From assembly GCF_003591515.1 (NCBI RefSeq), contig NZ_QZCG01000017.1, positions 1-64,000 of the forward strand: DNA of 64,000 bases, in the 5' to 3' direction. This DNA comes from Paracoccus onubensis (GTDB taxonomy: Bacteria; Pseudomonadota; Alphaproteobacteria; Rhodobacterales; Rhodobacteraceae). Both the position numbers and the translations under genes were made by a program. The notes beneath the pieces were generated by a model. It had not been told where the DNA came from and ran no database searches. It saw only the letters and a list, made by a program, of their open reading frames with translations. This document shows positions 26,211 to 34,013 of the stretch, in pieces. How positions within the stretch are numbered: the stretch's first letter is position 1; every line of letters begins with the position of its first letter.

Positions 26211-26432
26211 TCAGAAGCCCAGACCAGCATATTTCGATTTGAACTTCGACACGCGTCCGCCGGTATCCATCAGGCGGGTCGAGCCGCCGGTCCATGCGGG
26301 ATGCGAGGTCGGGTCGATGTCAAGCGTCATGGTCTCACCCTCGGCGCCCCAGGTCGAGCGGGTCTGATAGGTGGTGCCGTCGTTCATCTTGACTTCGATC
26401 ATGTGATAATCGGGATGGATGTCTTTTTTCAT
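26211..26432 (-). CDS. rpmE: 50S ribosomal protein L31 (zinc-free type)
   Basis: A 73-residue L31 starting MKKDIHPDYHMIEVKMNDG and ending KFKSKYAGLGF. It contains no cysteine, so it is the C-minus, zinc-independent form. ATG 26432 is preceded by an AGGTCTCCCG-type site; the upstream frame is antisense to rplS. It follows rplS by 13 nt. Confidence 0.96.
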   Translation of the reverse strand: MKKDIHPDYHMIEVKMNDGTTYQTRSTWGAEGETMTLDIDPTSHPAWTGGSTRLMDTGGRVSKFKSKYAGLGF

Positions 26433-26445
26433 CGGGAGACCTCGT

Positions 26446-26835
26446 TCAAGCGTTCGCTTCAGCGCCCGATTTGGGCTTGTAATTGGTTTTTTCGACGATA
26501 CGGGCCGATTTGCCGCGACGGTCGCGCAGGTAATACAGCTTGGCGCGGCGGACTTTACCGCGGCGGACGACCGTGATCGCATCGATATTGGTCGAGTAAA
26601 GCGGGAAGACACGCTCCACGCCTTCGCCGAAGCTGATCTTGCGGACGGTGAAGCTGGCGCCGATGCCGTCGCCGCCCTTGCGAGAGATGCAGACGCCTTC
26701 GAAGTTCTGCACGCGGGTGCGGGTGCCTTCGGTCACCTTGTAGCCGACGCGCACGGTGTCGCCGGCCTTGAAATCCGGGATGGTCTTGCCAAGCTCTGCG
26801 ATCTGCTCGGCTTCGAGTTGGGCGATCAGGTTCAT
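26446..26835 (-). CDS. rplS: 50S ribosomal protein L19
   Basis: A 129-residue L19 starting MNLIAQLEAEQIAELGKTIP, with the conserved FKAGDTVRVGYKV, GEGVERVFPLYS and KLYYLRDRRGKSARI. The ATG at 26835 gives the standard N-terminus; an upstream ATG at 26853 lies in the trmD tail. Confidence 0.96.
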   Translation of the reverse strand: MNLIAQLEAEQIAELGKTIPDFKAGDTVRVGYKVTEGTRTRVQNFEGVCISRKGGDGIGASFTVRKISFGEGVERVFPLYSTNIDAITVVRRGKVRRAKLYYLRDRRGKSARIVEKTNYKPKSGAEANA

Positions 26836-26839
26836 CGCA

Positions 26840-27712
26840 TTAATCCTTTTCATGCTCGCGGTAGTCCCGCGATTGGTCTGATGCGCCCGAGAGCTGTCGG
26901 TCCTTTGTCGGGTCCATGCCGCCGGGGTTTTCCCCTTCGGTCCATGCCCGCCACAGGTCGGGGCGGCGTTCCTTGGTCAGCCTTTCGGCCTCGGCTGCCC
27001 TCCATGCGGAAATGGCCGCATGATTTCCCGACAGCAGAACCGGCGGGATCTCGCGGCCTTCCCATTGGGCGGGCTTCGTGTACTGAGGATGCTCCAGAAG
27101 ACCCCGATTGCCGATGGAAAAGGATTCCTCGGCCAGCGAATCCTGATTCCCCAGCACGCGCGGTATAAGCCGAACCGTCGCGTCGATCAAGACCTGTGCG
27201 GCGATTTCGCCCCCGGTCAGGACATAATCGCCGATACTGACCTCTTCGACGTCATAAGCGTCCAGCACGCGCTGGTCCACCCCCTCGAAACGACCGCAGA
27301 TCAGCGTGACCCCTGGACCCTGCGCCAGTTCGCGCGCGCGGGACTGAGTAAAGGGGCGCCCGCGCGGCGACATATAGATGATGGGTGCGGCATTCCCGGC
27401 CTCTTGCAGGGCGGCGCTCAGGACATCGGGGCGGATCACCATGCCCGCGCCGCCCCCAGCCGGGGTGTCGTCGACATTGCGATGCCTGCCGATGCCGAAT
27501 TCGCGCAGATGGACACTGCGAAGGTTCCACAGCCCCTCGGCCAGCGCGCGGCCCGTCAGGGACAGGCCGAGGATGCCGGGAAAGGCTTCGGGGAACAGGG
27601 TGACGACAGTCGCGGTCCAGGCGCCCCTGACCTGCGGTTCGGCCATCAGTTCGCGCGGGCGCAGGCTGGGCCTGACGGACAGGCGGCCATGCGATTTAGG
27701 CGCCCCGCTCAT
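26840..27712 (-). CDS. trmD: tRNA (guanine37-N1)-methyltransferase TrmD
   Basis: A 290-residue SPOUT methyltransferase acting on G37 of tRNA. The knot motifs ICGRFEGVDQRVLD and IGDYVLTGGEIAA are clear, as is VVTLFPEAFPGILGLSLTGRAL near the N-terminus. The first ~25 residues (MSGAPKSHGRLS...) are an extra basic leader. The start at 27712 overlaps the rimM stop by 4 nt, which favours it over the later Met. Confidence 0.95.
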   Translation of the reverse strand: MSGAPKSHGRLSVRPSLRPRELMAEPQVRGAWTATVVTLFPEAFPGILGLSLTGRALAEGLWNLRSVHLREFGIGRHRNVDDTPAGGGAGMVIRPDVLSAALQEAGNAAPIIYMSPRGRPFTQSRARELAQGPGVTLICGRFEGVDQRVLDAYDVEEVSIGDYVLTGGEIAAQVLIDATVRLIPRVLGNQDSLAEESFSIGNRGLLEHPQYTKPAQWEGREIPPVLLSGNHAAISAWRAAEAERLTKERRPDLWRAWTEGENPGGMDPTKDRQLSGASDQSRDYREHEKD

Positions 27713-28203
27713 TCGTCCGAGCCGGGCGGATCGGCGATGATCCGGCCCGCTTTCAGATCGACAGTCGGAACGATTTCGCGGGTGAAAGGCAGCAATAACA
27801 GCTCGCGGCCCGCCACTTCAAGAATGTCACCCGCGCCATGATCGAAGATCGCCCGAACCCGGCCAAGCGTCTGTCCGCCGGTATCGAATACCTCCAGCCC
27901 GATCAGATCGGCATGGTAGAATTCGTCATCCGGCAATGAGGGCAGGGCGTCGCGCGGTGCCCAAAGGGTGGTGCCGCGCAGGGCTTCGGCGTCTTCGCGG
28001 GTGGATATCCCGGACAATCTTGCGCCCATCCCGTTCTTGACGGGGCGGGTCAGTTTGACGGTGAAACTGCGGGTGCCATCCTCGGTCGTCAGAGGGCCAT
28101 ATCCGGCGATGTCCTGCGGTTGCGAGCAGAAGCTTTTCAGCCGCACTTCGCCTCGGACCCCGAAGGCTCCGGCAATGGCTCCGACGCAGACTTTATCGGT
28201 CAT
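27709..28203 (-). CDS. rimM: 16S rRNA processing protein RimM
   Basis: A 164-residue 30S maturation factor. The N-terminal RimM domain begins VCVGAIAGAFGVRGEVRLKSF, and the C-terminal PRC-like barrel has YHADLIGLEVFDTGGQTLGRV and LLLPFTREIVPTVDL. RimM binds S19 during 30S assembly. It is four bases coupled to trmD and sits 3 nt after a 46-codon small gene. Confidence 0.95.
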   Translation of the reverse strand: MTDKVCVGAIAGAFGVRGEVRLKSFCSQPQDIAGYGPLTTEDGTRSFTVKLTRPVKNGMGARLSGISTREDAEALRGTTLWAPRDALPSLPDDEFYHADLIGLEVFDTGGQTLGRVRAIFDHGAGDILEVAGRELLLLPFTREIVPTVDLKAGRIIADPPGSDE

Positions 28204-28206
28204 GGG

Positions 28207-28347
28207 CTACCCCCTGTCGCAGAAACCCGCCTTGCTCCAGCTGCCGCCATGATCAAGGCAGCGATCCTTCTGATATGACCGCTCGGCCAGCATTCCCGCA
28301 AGAAAAGCCAGCGCGAGCAGGGCCGCTAGGCGAAACAGCCGGAACAT
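28207..28347 (-). CDS. 46-residue membrane-anchored small protein between rpsP and rimM (previously unlisted)
   Basis: Starts MFRLFRLAALLALAFLAGML: a basic N-terminus and one membrane helix. The short polar tail ends CLDHGGSWSKAGFCDRG, with two cysteines 14 residues apart. The stop TAG is 3 nt before the rimM ATG. The SD is weak (GAAGCG). The helix-plus-Cys pattern and the snug fit in a conserved ribosomal operon suggest a real gene; the two cysteines would face the periplasm and could form a disulfide. No function is assigned. Confidence 0.62.
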   Translation of the reverse strand: MFRLFRLAALLALAFLAGMLAERSYQKDRCLDHGGSWSKAGFCDRG

Positions 28348-28400
28348 AACGCTTCTGCACAATCAGACCCACGCGGGACAGCATGGGCCTGATCATACGA

Positions 28401-28778
28401 TCATTCTTCCGCGGCGGCTTCTTCGGCCGGGGCGTCGGCTGCTGCGGCTTTTTCTGCACGGGCAGCGGCGCGATCCTGGGCTTTCTTGCCGGGTTCGGCC
28501 TTTTTCATGTTCTTGCGCTCGGTCTTTTCCTTTTTGCCTGCGGCTTCGAGGAAGCGGGCGACGCGGTCGGTCGGTTGGGCGCCCTGATCCAGCCAGTGCT
28601 GTACGCGCTCCATGTCCATCTTCACGCGCTCTTCGCTGTCTTTGGGCAGAAGCGGGTTATAGGTGCCCAGCTTTTCAAGAAAGCGGCCGTCACGCGGTTT
28701 GCGGGTATCGGCGGCGACGATGGCGTAATGGGGGCGCTTTTTCGAGCCGCCACGGGCCAGACGGATTTTGACTGCCAT
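28401..28778 (-). CDS. rpsP: 30S ribosomal protein S16
   Basis: A 125-residue S16 starting MAVKIRLARGGSKKRPHYAIV, with RDGRFLEKLGTYNPL and the basic-acidic alphaproteobacterial C-terminal tail (about 45 residues rich in Lys, Ala and Glu). SD AAGGAG lies before the ATG. Head of the rpsP-rimM-trmD-rplS set. Confidence 0.97.
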   Translation of the reverse strand: MAVKIRLARGGSKKRPHYAIVAADTRKPRDGRFLEKLGTYNPLLPKDSEERVKMDMERVQHWLDQGAQPTDRVARFLEAAGKKEKTERKNMKKAEPGKKAQDRAAARAEKAAAADAPAEEAAAEE

Positions 28779-28826
28779 TGGTTTTCTCCTTGTGAAATGG
28801 CGTATCGGACGCGGTTCGCGCGCCCG

Positions 28827-29123
28827 TCAGGGTTGCAGTTGTTCGTGATGCCGGATCACTTCGGCGATCACGAAATTCAGGAATTTGCGCGCGAATTCCG
28901 GGTCGAGATCGGCCTCACGCGCGAGGCGTTCCAGCCGCTCGATCTGTTGCGCCTCGCGCGCGGGATCGGACGGCGGAAGATCGTGTTCGGCCTTGAGACG
29001 GCCGACGGATTGGGTGTGACTGAACCGCTCGGCCAGGGTGTAGACGAGGATGGCATCCAGCCGGTCGATGCTGGCGCGATGCTCTTTCAGCAATTCGGCG
29101 GCGCGGGTGACTGGATCGGTCAT
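28827..29123 (-). CDS. chorismate mutase (AroQ class)
   Basis: A 98-residue all-helical stand-alone chorismate mutase. It has EHRASIDRLDAILVYTLAERFSHTQSVGRLKAEHDLPPSDPAREAQQIERL, carrying the usual Arg, Lys, Asp and Glu residues of the AroQ active site. It converts chorismate to prephenate for Phe/Tyr synthesis. ATG 29123 gives the natural length; the longer upstream frame crosses the repeat. It precedes rpsP in the same direction. Confidence 0.92.
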   Translation of the reverse strand: MTDPVTRAAELLKEHRASIDRLDAILVYTLAERFSHTQSVGRLKAEHDLPPSDPAREAQQIERLERLAREADLDPEFARKFLNFVIAEVIRHHEQLQP

Positions 29124-29165
29124 GCGCTGGCTCCTGTGGCGGGCTCGGGCGCGGGGGGCGTTTGT

Positions 29166-29242
29166 CCCCGTCGCCGGATGGCTCCCGAAGCACGGGCATG
29201 CCAATCTGCGCCCTCGGAAGGTATTTGGACAAAGAAGAAGGG
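29166..29242 (+). repeat. dispersed 3'-end repeat, copy 5
   Basis: The right arm reads CGGAAGGTATTTGGACAAAG and ends 3 nt from the stop of the GNAT gene. The left arm is diverged (CCCCGTCGCCGGATGGCTCC). It fills the spacer between the GNAT gene and chorismate mutase. Confidence 0.8.
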
Positions 29243-29244
29243 CA

Positions 29245-29766
29245 TCAGCTTGCCTCCCTTGGATGGCGGTAGACGAGGCAGGGCTGGCCGAGAACCTCGC
29301 CCTCGCGCTCGATGGTGGCGCCAAGCCGTTCCGCGAGGCGGCGCGAGCGGGTGTTTTCAGGGACGATGAACGAGATCGGGGCGGTGATGCCGAAATGCGT
29401 TCCGGCGGCGCTGCGGGCGGCGAGGGCGGCCTCGTAGGCGATGCCCCTGCCTTCGAAGCCGTCATAGACATGCCAGCCGAGTTCGGGTTCCGGCCAGCCT
29501 TCGGGATTCAGGATGCCGACACGCCCGGCGGGCTGACGGGTTGCCTTTTCCTCGATCGTCCACATTCCGAAGCCCAGCAATATCCAATGCCCGAAGCCCG
29601 AGGAAAAGCCGCGCCATGCCTGCGCGCGATCAAGGGGGCCGCCGACGAATTGTGCGCGCCCGGATGTGAGGAAGGCGGCATGCGCCTCGAAATCCGCCAT
29701 ACGCGGTTCACGCAGGATCAGGCGCCCGGTCTCGATAACCGGGATCTCGGCGGAAATCAGGGTCAT
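29245..29766 (-). CDS. GNAT family N-acetyltransferase (RimJ/RimL-like)
   Basis: A 173-residue acetyltransferase starting MTLISAEIPVIETGRLILREPRMADF, with GFGMWTIEEKATRQPAGRVGI, the acetyl-CoA-binding region YDGFEGRGIAYEAALAARSAA and ENTRSRRLAERLGATIE. The substrate (protein N-terminus or small molecule) is unknown. It lies between ffh and the chorismate mutase gene on the same strand. Confidence 0.88.
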   Translation of the reverse strand: MTLISAEIPVIETGRLILREPRMADFEAHAAFLTSGRAQFVGGPLDRAQAWRGFSSGFGHWILLGFGMWTIEEKATRQPAGRVGILNPEGWPEPELGWHVYDGFEGRGIAYEAALAARSAAGTHFGITAPISFIVPENTRSRRLAERLGATIEREGEVLGQPCLVYRHPREAS

Positions 29767-29863
29767 GACGACGACACCCGGAAACCGTTCGCAAGGGCAT
29801 TTCCGCCATCGCGTTCAAAAGGGTGCGGTCTGGGCAAACTGATCGGTTGAGGCTGCATTGCGG

Positions 29864-31360
29864 TCACTTCTTGGGAAACAATCCGCTGAACCCGCCGGGC
29901 AATCCGGCCTTGCCAAGCTGGCCGCCAAGGCCCTTGGGATCCTGCAGCATCTTCGTGGCCTCGGCCATTTTCGCCGGATCGGCATTGGCCATGTCGGGCA
30001 GTCCGCCACCACGACCGGTCATGGCGCGCATGGCCTGTTTCATCATGCCGCCCTTGCCCATCTTGCCCATCTTCTTCATCGTGTCGGCCATCTGGCGCTG
30101 CATCTTCAGCAGCCGGTTCAGTTCCGCCACGTCCAGCCCGGCACCCGTCGCGATACGCTTCTTGCGGCTGGCCTGAAGAAGGGCCGGATTGGCGCGCTCT
30201 TTTTTGGTCATCGAGCTGATCAGGGCGATCTGGCGGCGCACGGCGGTGTCGTCCATCCCCGCGGCCTCGGCCTGTTTGGCCATTTTCTGCATGCCGGGCA
30301 TCATGCCCATGATCGACTGCATGCCGCCCATCTTCTGCATCTGCTCAAGCTGGCCCTTCAGGTCGTTCATGTTGAACAGACCCTTCTGAAAGCGCTTCAT
30401 CATGCGCTCGGCCTGTTCGACCTCCAGCACTTCCTGGGCCTTTTCGACAAGCGTGACGATATCGCCCATGCCGAGGATGCGGCCCGCGATGCGCTGCGCG
30501 TCGAAGCTTTCCAGCGCGTCCATCTTTTCGCCAAGACCCACGAAGCGGATCGGCTTGCCGGTGATCTGGCGCATGGACAGTGCCGCGCCGCCGCGCCCGT
30601 CGCCATCCATCCGGGTCAGGATCACGCCCGAGACGCCGACCTTGCCGTCGAATTCGGTGGCGACATTCACCGCGTCCTGACCGGTGAGGCCATCGACGAC
30701 CAGCAGGGTCTCGCGCGGCTGGGCGATGTCGCGCACGGCCTGCACCTCGTCCATCAGCACCTGGTCGATATGCAACCGGCCGGCCGTGTCGAGGATGAAG
30801 ACGTCATAGCCGCCAAGCGATGCCTGCTGTTTGGCGCGTTTGGCGATCTGGGTCGCGGATTCGCCCTTGACGATGGGCAGGGTATCGACGCCGATCTGCT
30901 GACCCAGCACGGCCAGCTGTTCCATCGCGGCCGGGCGGTTGGTGTCGAGGCTGGCCATCAGAACGCGCTTCTTCTCGCGCTCTTGCAGGCGGCGGGCCAG
31001 TTTCGCGGTCGTGGTGGTTTTACCCGAACCCTGCAGGCCCACCATCAGAATGGGCGCGGGCGGATTGTCGATGCGCAGGGCCTCGGGCTCGTCCTCGCCC
31101 TGCAGGACCTTGATCAACTCGTCATGGACGATCTTGACGACCTGCTGGCCGGGCGTCACGGATTTCGTGACGGCGGAACCGGTGGCCTTTGCGGTGACGG
31201 CCTTGACGAAGCTTCGGGCCACGGGCAGCGAGACATCGGCTTCCAGCAGCGCCACGCGCACCTCGCGCATGGCGGTCCTGACATCGTCTTCGGACAGCGC
31301 ACCTTGCTTGGTCAGCCGGTCGAAGACGCCGCCAAGCCGGTCGGACAGGTTCTCGAACAT
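29864..31360 (-). CDS. ffh: signal recognition particle protein Ffh
   Basis: A 498-residue SRP54 GTPase that targets nascent inner-membrane proteins. The N domain begins MFENLSDRLGGVFDRLT, the G domain carries GLQGSGKTTTTAKLA, DTAGRLHID, TRMDGDGRGGAALS and GLGEKMDALE, and a Met-rich M domain (MKRFQKGLFNMNDLKGQLEQMQKMGGM) binds SRP RNA and signal peptides. ATG 31360 follows GCAGGAGGCC. The C-terminal tail is Gly-rich. A structured leader precedes it. Confidence 0.97.
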   Translation of the reverse strand: MFENLSDRLGGVFDRLTKQGALSEDDVRTAMREVRVALLEADVSLPVARSFVKAVTAKATGSAVTKSVTPGQQVVKIVHDELIKVLQGEDEPEALRIDNPPAPILMVGLQGSGKTTTTAKLARRLQEREKKRVLMASLDTNRPAAMEQLAVLGQQIGVDTLPIVKGESATQIAKRAKQQASLGGYDVFILDTAGRLHIDQVLMDEVQAVRDIAQPRETLLVVDGLTGQDAVNVATEFDGKVGVSGVILTRMDGDGRGGAALSMRQITGKPIRFVGLGEKMDALESFDAQRIAGRILGMGDIVTLVEKAQEVLEVEQAERMMKRFQKGLFNMNDLKGQLEQMQKMGGMQSIMGMMPGMQKMAKQAEAAGMDDTAVRRQIALISSMTKKERANPALLQASRKKRIATGAGLDVAELNRLLKMQRQMADTMKKMGKMGKGGMMKQAMRAMTGRGGGLPDMANADPAKMAEATKMLQDPKGLGGQLGKAGLPGGFSGLFPKK

Positions 31361-31386
31361 CGCGGGCCTCCTGCGGTTCATCGATG

Positions 31387-31489
31387 GCCCCGGAAGGCCG
31401 GTTCAAAGCACGAATGCCCCCGTGGGCGCAACGCGCTGACGGGGGGCGATCCCCGCGGCAAACGGGGACCGGAAGGGCAAACCTTCCGG
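31387..31489 (-). ncRNA. tandem-hairpin leader upstream of ffh (candidate structured 5' UTR)
   Basis: Reading toward ffh on the minus strand there are four compact inverted repeats in about 100 nt. They are CCGGAAGG-TTTGC-CCTTCCGG (31489-31469), CCCCG-N7-CGGGG (31467-31451), GCCCCCCGT...ACGGGGGC (31447-31416) and GGCCTTCCGGGGCC (about 31400-31387). The first has a perfect 8-bp stem. No U-tract follows, and the last hairpin is about 25 nt from the ffh ATG. Whether it is a leader or a separate RNA is not known. Confidence 0.45.
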
Positions 31490-31621
31490 GAATTCGCTGT
31501 CTGATATGCGAAAACCGGAGACGAGTCAACAAATGCACTTTGCGGCCCGGATCATATTGACGACCGTTATTCCTACCGGGCAAGTGTAGCGCGTGGATAC
31601 TTAGTAATCAGGGAAGCCATA

Positions 31622-31918
31622 ATGCCAATCACAGTATTTCGTTCACGTGTTAATGAGGAAACCCGTCCGGCATATGTCGAAACCGGTAAGAAGATGGCCG
31701 AGATTGGCCAGAAAATGCCGGGATTTGTATCATTCAAGCAATTCCATGCGACCGATGGCGAGCATGTAACCATTGTCGAGTTCGACACCGATGAGCATCA
31801 GCAGGCCTGGGCAAATCATCCCGAACATCTCGAGGCCAGAAGACATGGTCGCGAAGCGTGGTTCGACGAATATGACATTGCCGTTTGCGAAGTCATCCGG
31901 CGGTATAAGAAACCGTAG
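31622..31918 (+). CDS. antibiotic biosynthesis monooxygenase (ABM) domain protein
   Basis: A 98-residue dimeric alpha/beta-barrel protein of the ABM family, starting MPITVFRSRVNEETRPAYVE with MPGFVSFKQFHATDGEHVTIVEFDTDEHQQAWANHPEH. Despite the name, small members act in quinone, heme or reactive-carbonyl metabolism; the substrate here is not evident. SD AGGGAA lies upstream. It stands alone, followed by a 12-bp stem-loop. Confidence 0.85.
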   Translation: MPITVFRSRVNEETRPAYVETGKKMAEIGQKMPGFVSFKQFHATDGEHVTIVEFDTDEHQQAWANHPEHLEARRHGREAWFDEYDIAVCEVIRRYKKP

Positions 31919-31951
31919 ACCGAACCTGTCCGATACATTCACATAACAACG

Positions 31952-31985
31952 CGAAAGCAGGTTTTGTGATCGGAACCTGCTTTCG
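31952..31985 (+). terminator. stem-loop 3' of the ABM gene
   Basis: CGAAAGCAGGTT, a 10-nt loop, then AACCTGCTTTCG: a perfect 12-bp stem 33 nt after the stop. The T-tract is only TTTCGT, so termination strength is uncertain. It may also protect the transcript 3' end. Confidence 0.6.
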
Positions 31986-32118
31986 TCGGCTTGACGCTGC
32001 CGCCACGAAGAAGCCGGGGGAGCTTTTGACCATGAAGTTGCCAGACGATCCGCCCGGGAGACAACGTTTGGGCCGAAATGAAGCCCCGATCGCCGCGATC
32101 GGGAATAATCCGGTCATG

Positions 32119-32146
32119 AAAAAGGAGCCGCGACAGGCGCGGCCCC
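32119..32146 (-). terminator. rho-independent terminator after azoR
   Basis: On the minus strand GGGGCCGCG, a CCTGT loop, CGCGGCTCC and TTTTTC: a GC-rich stem followed by five T. It lies 28 nt beyond the azoR stop. Confidence 0.88.
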
Positions 32147-32173
32147 GTAATTCAGCACGCAAGCAGGTGATTT

Positions 32174-32761
32174 TCAGGCGGCGAGGTTGTCCAGCGCCTC
32201 TTGTGCCCGCGCCAGCCCGGCATCGCGGTCCATGGCCAGACGGTCGGCAACGACGAATTCCACATCGGTGATGCCGTTGAAGCCCAGGATGTGGCGCAGA
32301 TAACCCGAGGCGAAGTCAAGCTCGGACCCTTTCGGCGTACCTGCCGCGCTATAGACGATGATGGCGCGTTTGCCCTTCAGCAGACCTTCCGGCCCCGCTT
32401 CGGAATAGCGGAAGGTGATGCCCGCGCGGGTGATCTGGTCTATCCAGTTCTTTACCTGGGCGGTGATGCCGAAATTGTAGATCGGCGAGGCAAGGACCAG
32501 CACATCGGCATCCTGCAGCTCTTTCAGATAGGCGTCCGAGGCGTCGATACGTTTCTGTTGTTCGGCCGTCGGATTCTCGGGGGCAAGGCGGACGCCGCGA
32601 TACCATTCCGTATCGATGGCCGGAACACCCTCGTTCAGGTCGCGATAGGTCACCGTGGCGCCGGGATTTTTCGATGTCAGCCTGGCCACGATATCGGCGG
32701 TCAGTTTGCGGGAAACCGAATCTTCGCCCGTGACGGCGCTGTCGATATGAAGAATATGCAT
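32174..32761 (-). CDS. azoR: FMN-dependent NADH-azoreductase
   Basis: A 195-residue flavodoxin-like quinone/azo reductase starting MHILHIDSAVTGEDSVSRKL. The flavin-binding block is VLVLASPIYNFGITAQVKNWIDQI, with YSAAGTPKGSELDFASGYLRHILGFNGI. It reduces quinones and azo compounds by two electrons in the cytoplasm. ATG 32761 is the natural start. It is divergent from a LysR gene, its probable regulator. Confidence 0.92.
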   Translation of the reverse strand: MHILHIDSAVTGEDSVSRKLTADIVARLTSKNPGATVTYRDLNEGVPAIDTEWYRGVRLAPENPTAEQQKRIDASDAYLKELQDADVLVLASPIYNFGITAQVKNWIDQITRAGITFRYSEAGPEGLLKGKRAIIVYSAAGTPKGSELDFASGYLRHILGFNGITDVEFVVADRLAMDRDAGLARAQEALDNLAA

Positions 32762-32853
32762 CTGTTTCGTTCCTTCGGATTTGTTCTTGGCTGACAGATA
32801 TATCTTTGCAAACCCGAACAAAATGGCGATAAATGCGCAGTCTCTGTGCGAGG

Positions 32854-33738
32854 ATGCACATGAATATCGAAAGCTGGGACGATATCCGCACGGCATTGGC
32901 CGTGGCCCGTACCGGAACGGTCAGCGGTGCCGCGGAAATGCTTGGCGTGCATCATGCGACGGTGATCCGCCGCGTGGATGCGTTGGAGGCGCAGCTGGGC
33001 ACGCGGTTGTTCCAGCGTCACGCACGCGGCTATGCCATGACCGAGGCGGGGCAGTTACTGCTGCGCATGGGTGGCGAGGCGGATGAGCGTATCGCGCAGA
33101 TGGCTTCGCGGATTGCCGGGGCCGGAGACCGGATCGAGGGCGAGCTGGTCGTGACCTCGCTGCCCGATCTGGCGGATGAGGTGATGCCACACCTGATGCG
33201 GTTGCTGAAACGTCACCCCGGATTGCGGCTTCGCTATATGACCGATGCAAGGATGTTTCGGCTGGCGGTGGGCGAAGCCCATCTTGCGATCCGCGCCGGG
33301 GCGCGGCCGACGCAACCGGATTATGTAGTCCGTCCTTTGCTGGCGATGCGCCCGGTCCTGTATGCCGCGCCTGCGTATCTGGATAATTATGGTCCCGTCG
33401 GAGAGGATCTGGCCGCCCATCGCTTCGCTATGCCCCTGCCAGGAGCGGATGGGCAGCGGGCGCCATTCATGCGCTGGCTGGAAGAGCGGGTTCCGGCTGC
33501 CAATTTCGTATTTGTCAGTAATGACGGTGATGCGCTTGCCGCGATCGTGCAGGGAGGCGAGGCGCTTGGCGTTCTGCCCGACTTCCGGGCGGGGGGGCTG
33601 GCCAGGGTCATGAGCCTGCCGGAATGGGAATCGCCCCTTTGGCTGGTCACGCATGTCGATATGCATCGTGCCCCCAAGGTACAGGCGGCACTTGAAGCTC
33701 TGCGGGAAGAGATGCCAAAAGGCACCGGCCGGGATTGA
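32854..33738 (+). CDS. LysR family transcriptional regulator
   Basis: A 294-residue regulator with an N-terminal winged HTH (ALAVARTGTVSGAAEMLGVHHATVIRRVDALEAQLGTRLF) and a shortened effector domain including VVTSLPDLADEVMPHLM. Two close Met starts occur at 32854 and 32860; both fit. The 92-bp divergent spacer with azoR suggests it controls azoR. The effector is unknown. Confidence 0.88.
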   Translation: MHMNIESWDDIRTALAVARTGTVSGAAEMLGVHHATVIRRVDALEAQLGTRLFQRHARGYAMTEAGQLLLRMGGEADERIAQMASRIAGAGDRIEGELVVTSLPDLADEVMPHLMRLLKRHPGLRLRYMTDARMFRLAVGEAHLAIRAGARPTQPDYVVRPLLAMRPVLYAAPAYLDNYGPVGEDLAAHRFAMPLPGADGQRAPFMRWLEERVPAANFVFVSNDGDALAAIVQGGEALGVLPDFRAGGLARVMSLPEWESPLWLVTHVDMHRAPKVQAALEALREEMPKGTGRD

Positions 33739-33781
33739 CACGGGCCGCGCGGGTCCGTCGGGCTGGCTGACGACAGGAGAT

Positions 33782-33967
33782 ATGATGCTGGTAGATCCGA
33801 ATGCTCCGTTCTTCCGGCCCTTGTGGGTGCGGATCCTCTGCGTGGTGCTGCCGCTGATCTGGGCCGGGGTAGAGCTGGCGAATGACAACCCGTTCTGGGC
33901 AATCCTGTTCGCGGCGGCGGGGCTTTATCTGGGATTCGAGCTGTTCATCCGTCGGAACGACAAGTAA
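33782..33967 (+). CDS. DUF3329-like small membrane protein
   Basis: A 61-residue protein beginning MMLVDPNAPFFRPLWVRIL, with two membrane helices (about 15-32 and 37-55) and a short basic C-terminus. SD CAGGAGAT directly precedes tandem ATGs. The FRPLWVRI and PFWAILFAAAGLYLGFELF pattern resembles DUF3329 proteins of Rhodobacteraceae. The function is unknown. Confidence 0.7.
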   Translation: MMLVDPNAPFFRPLWVRILCVVLPLIWAGVELANDNPFWAILFAAAGLYLGFELFIRRNDK

Positions 33968-34013
33968 CCACCCGGGTTTCCTTTCTGCGGGCCGTGATCG
34001 CAGGAACTGCCGT

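Noticed and set aside
31387..31489. SRP (4.5S) RNA gene next to ffh
   Set aside because: GGAAGG is present, but the conserved GGTCAGGTCCGGAAGGAAGC-type domain IV and closing helix are not; it is a row of short hairpins.
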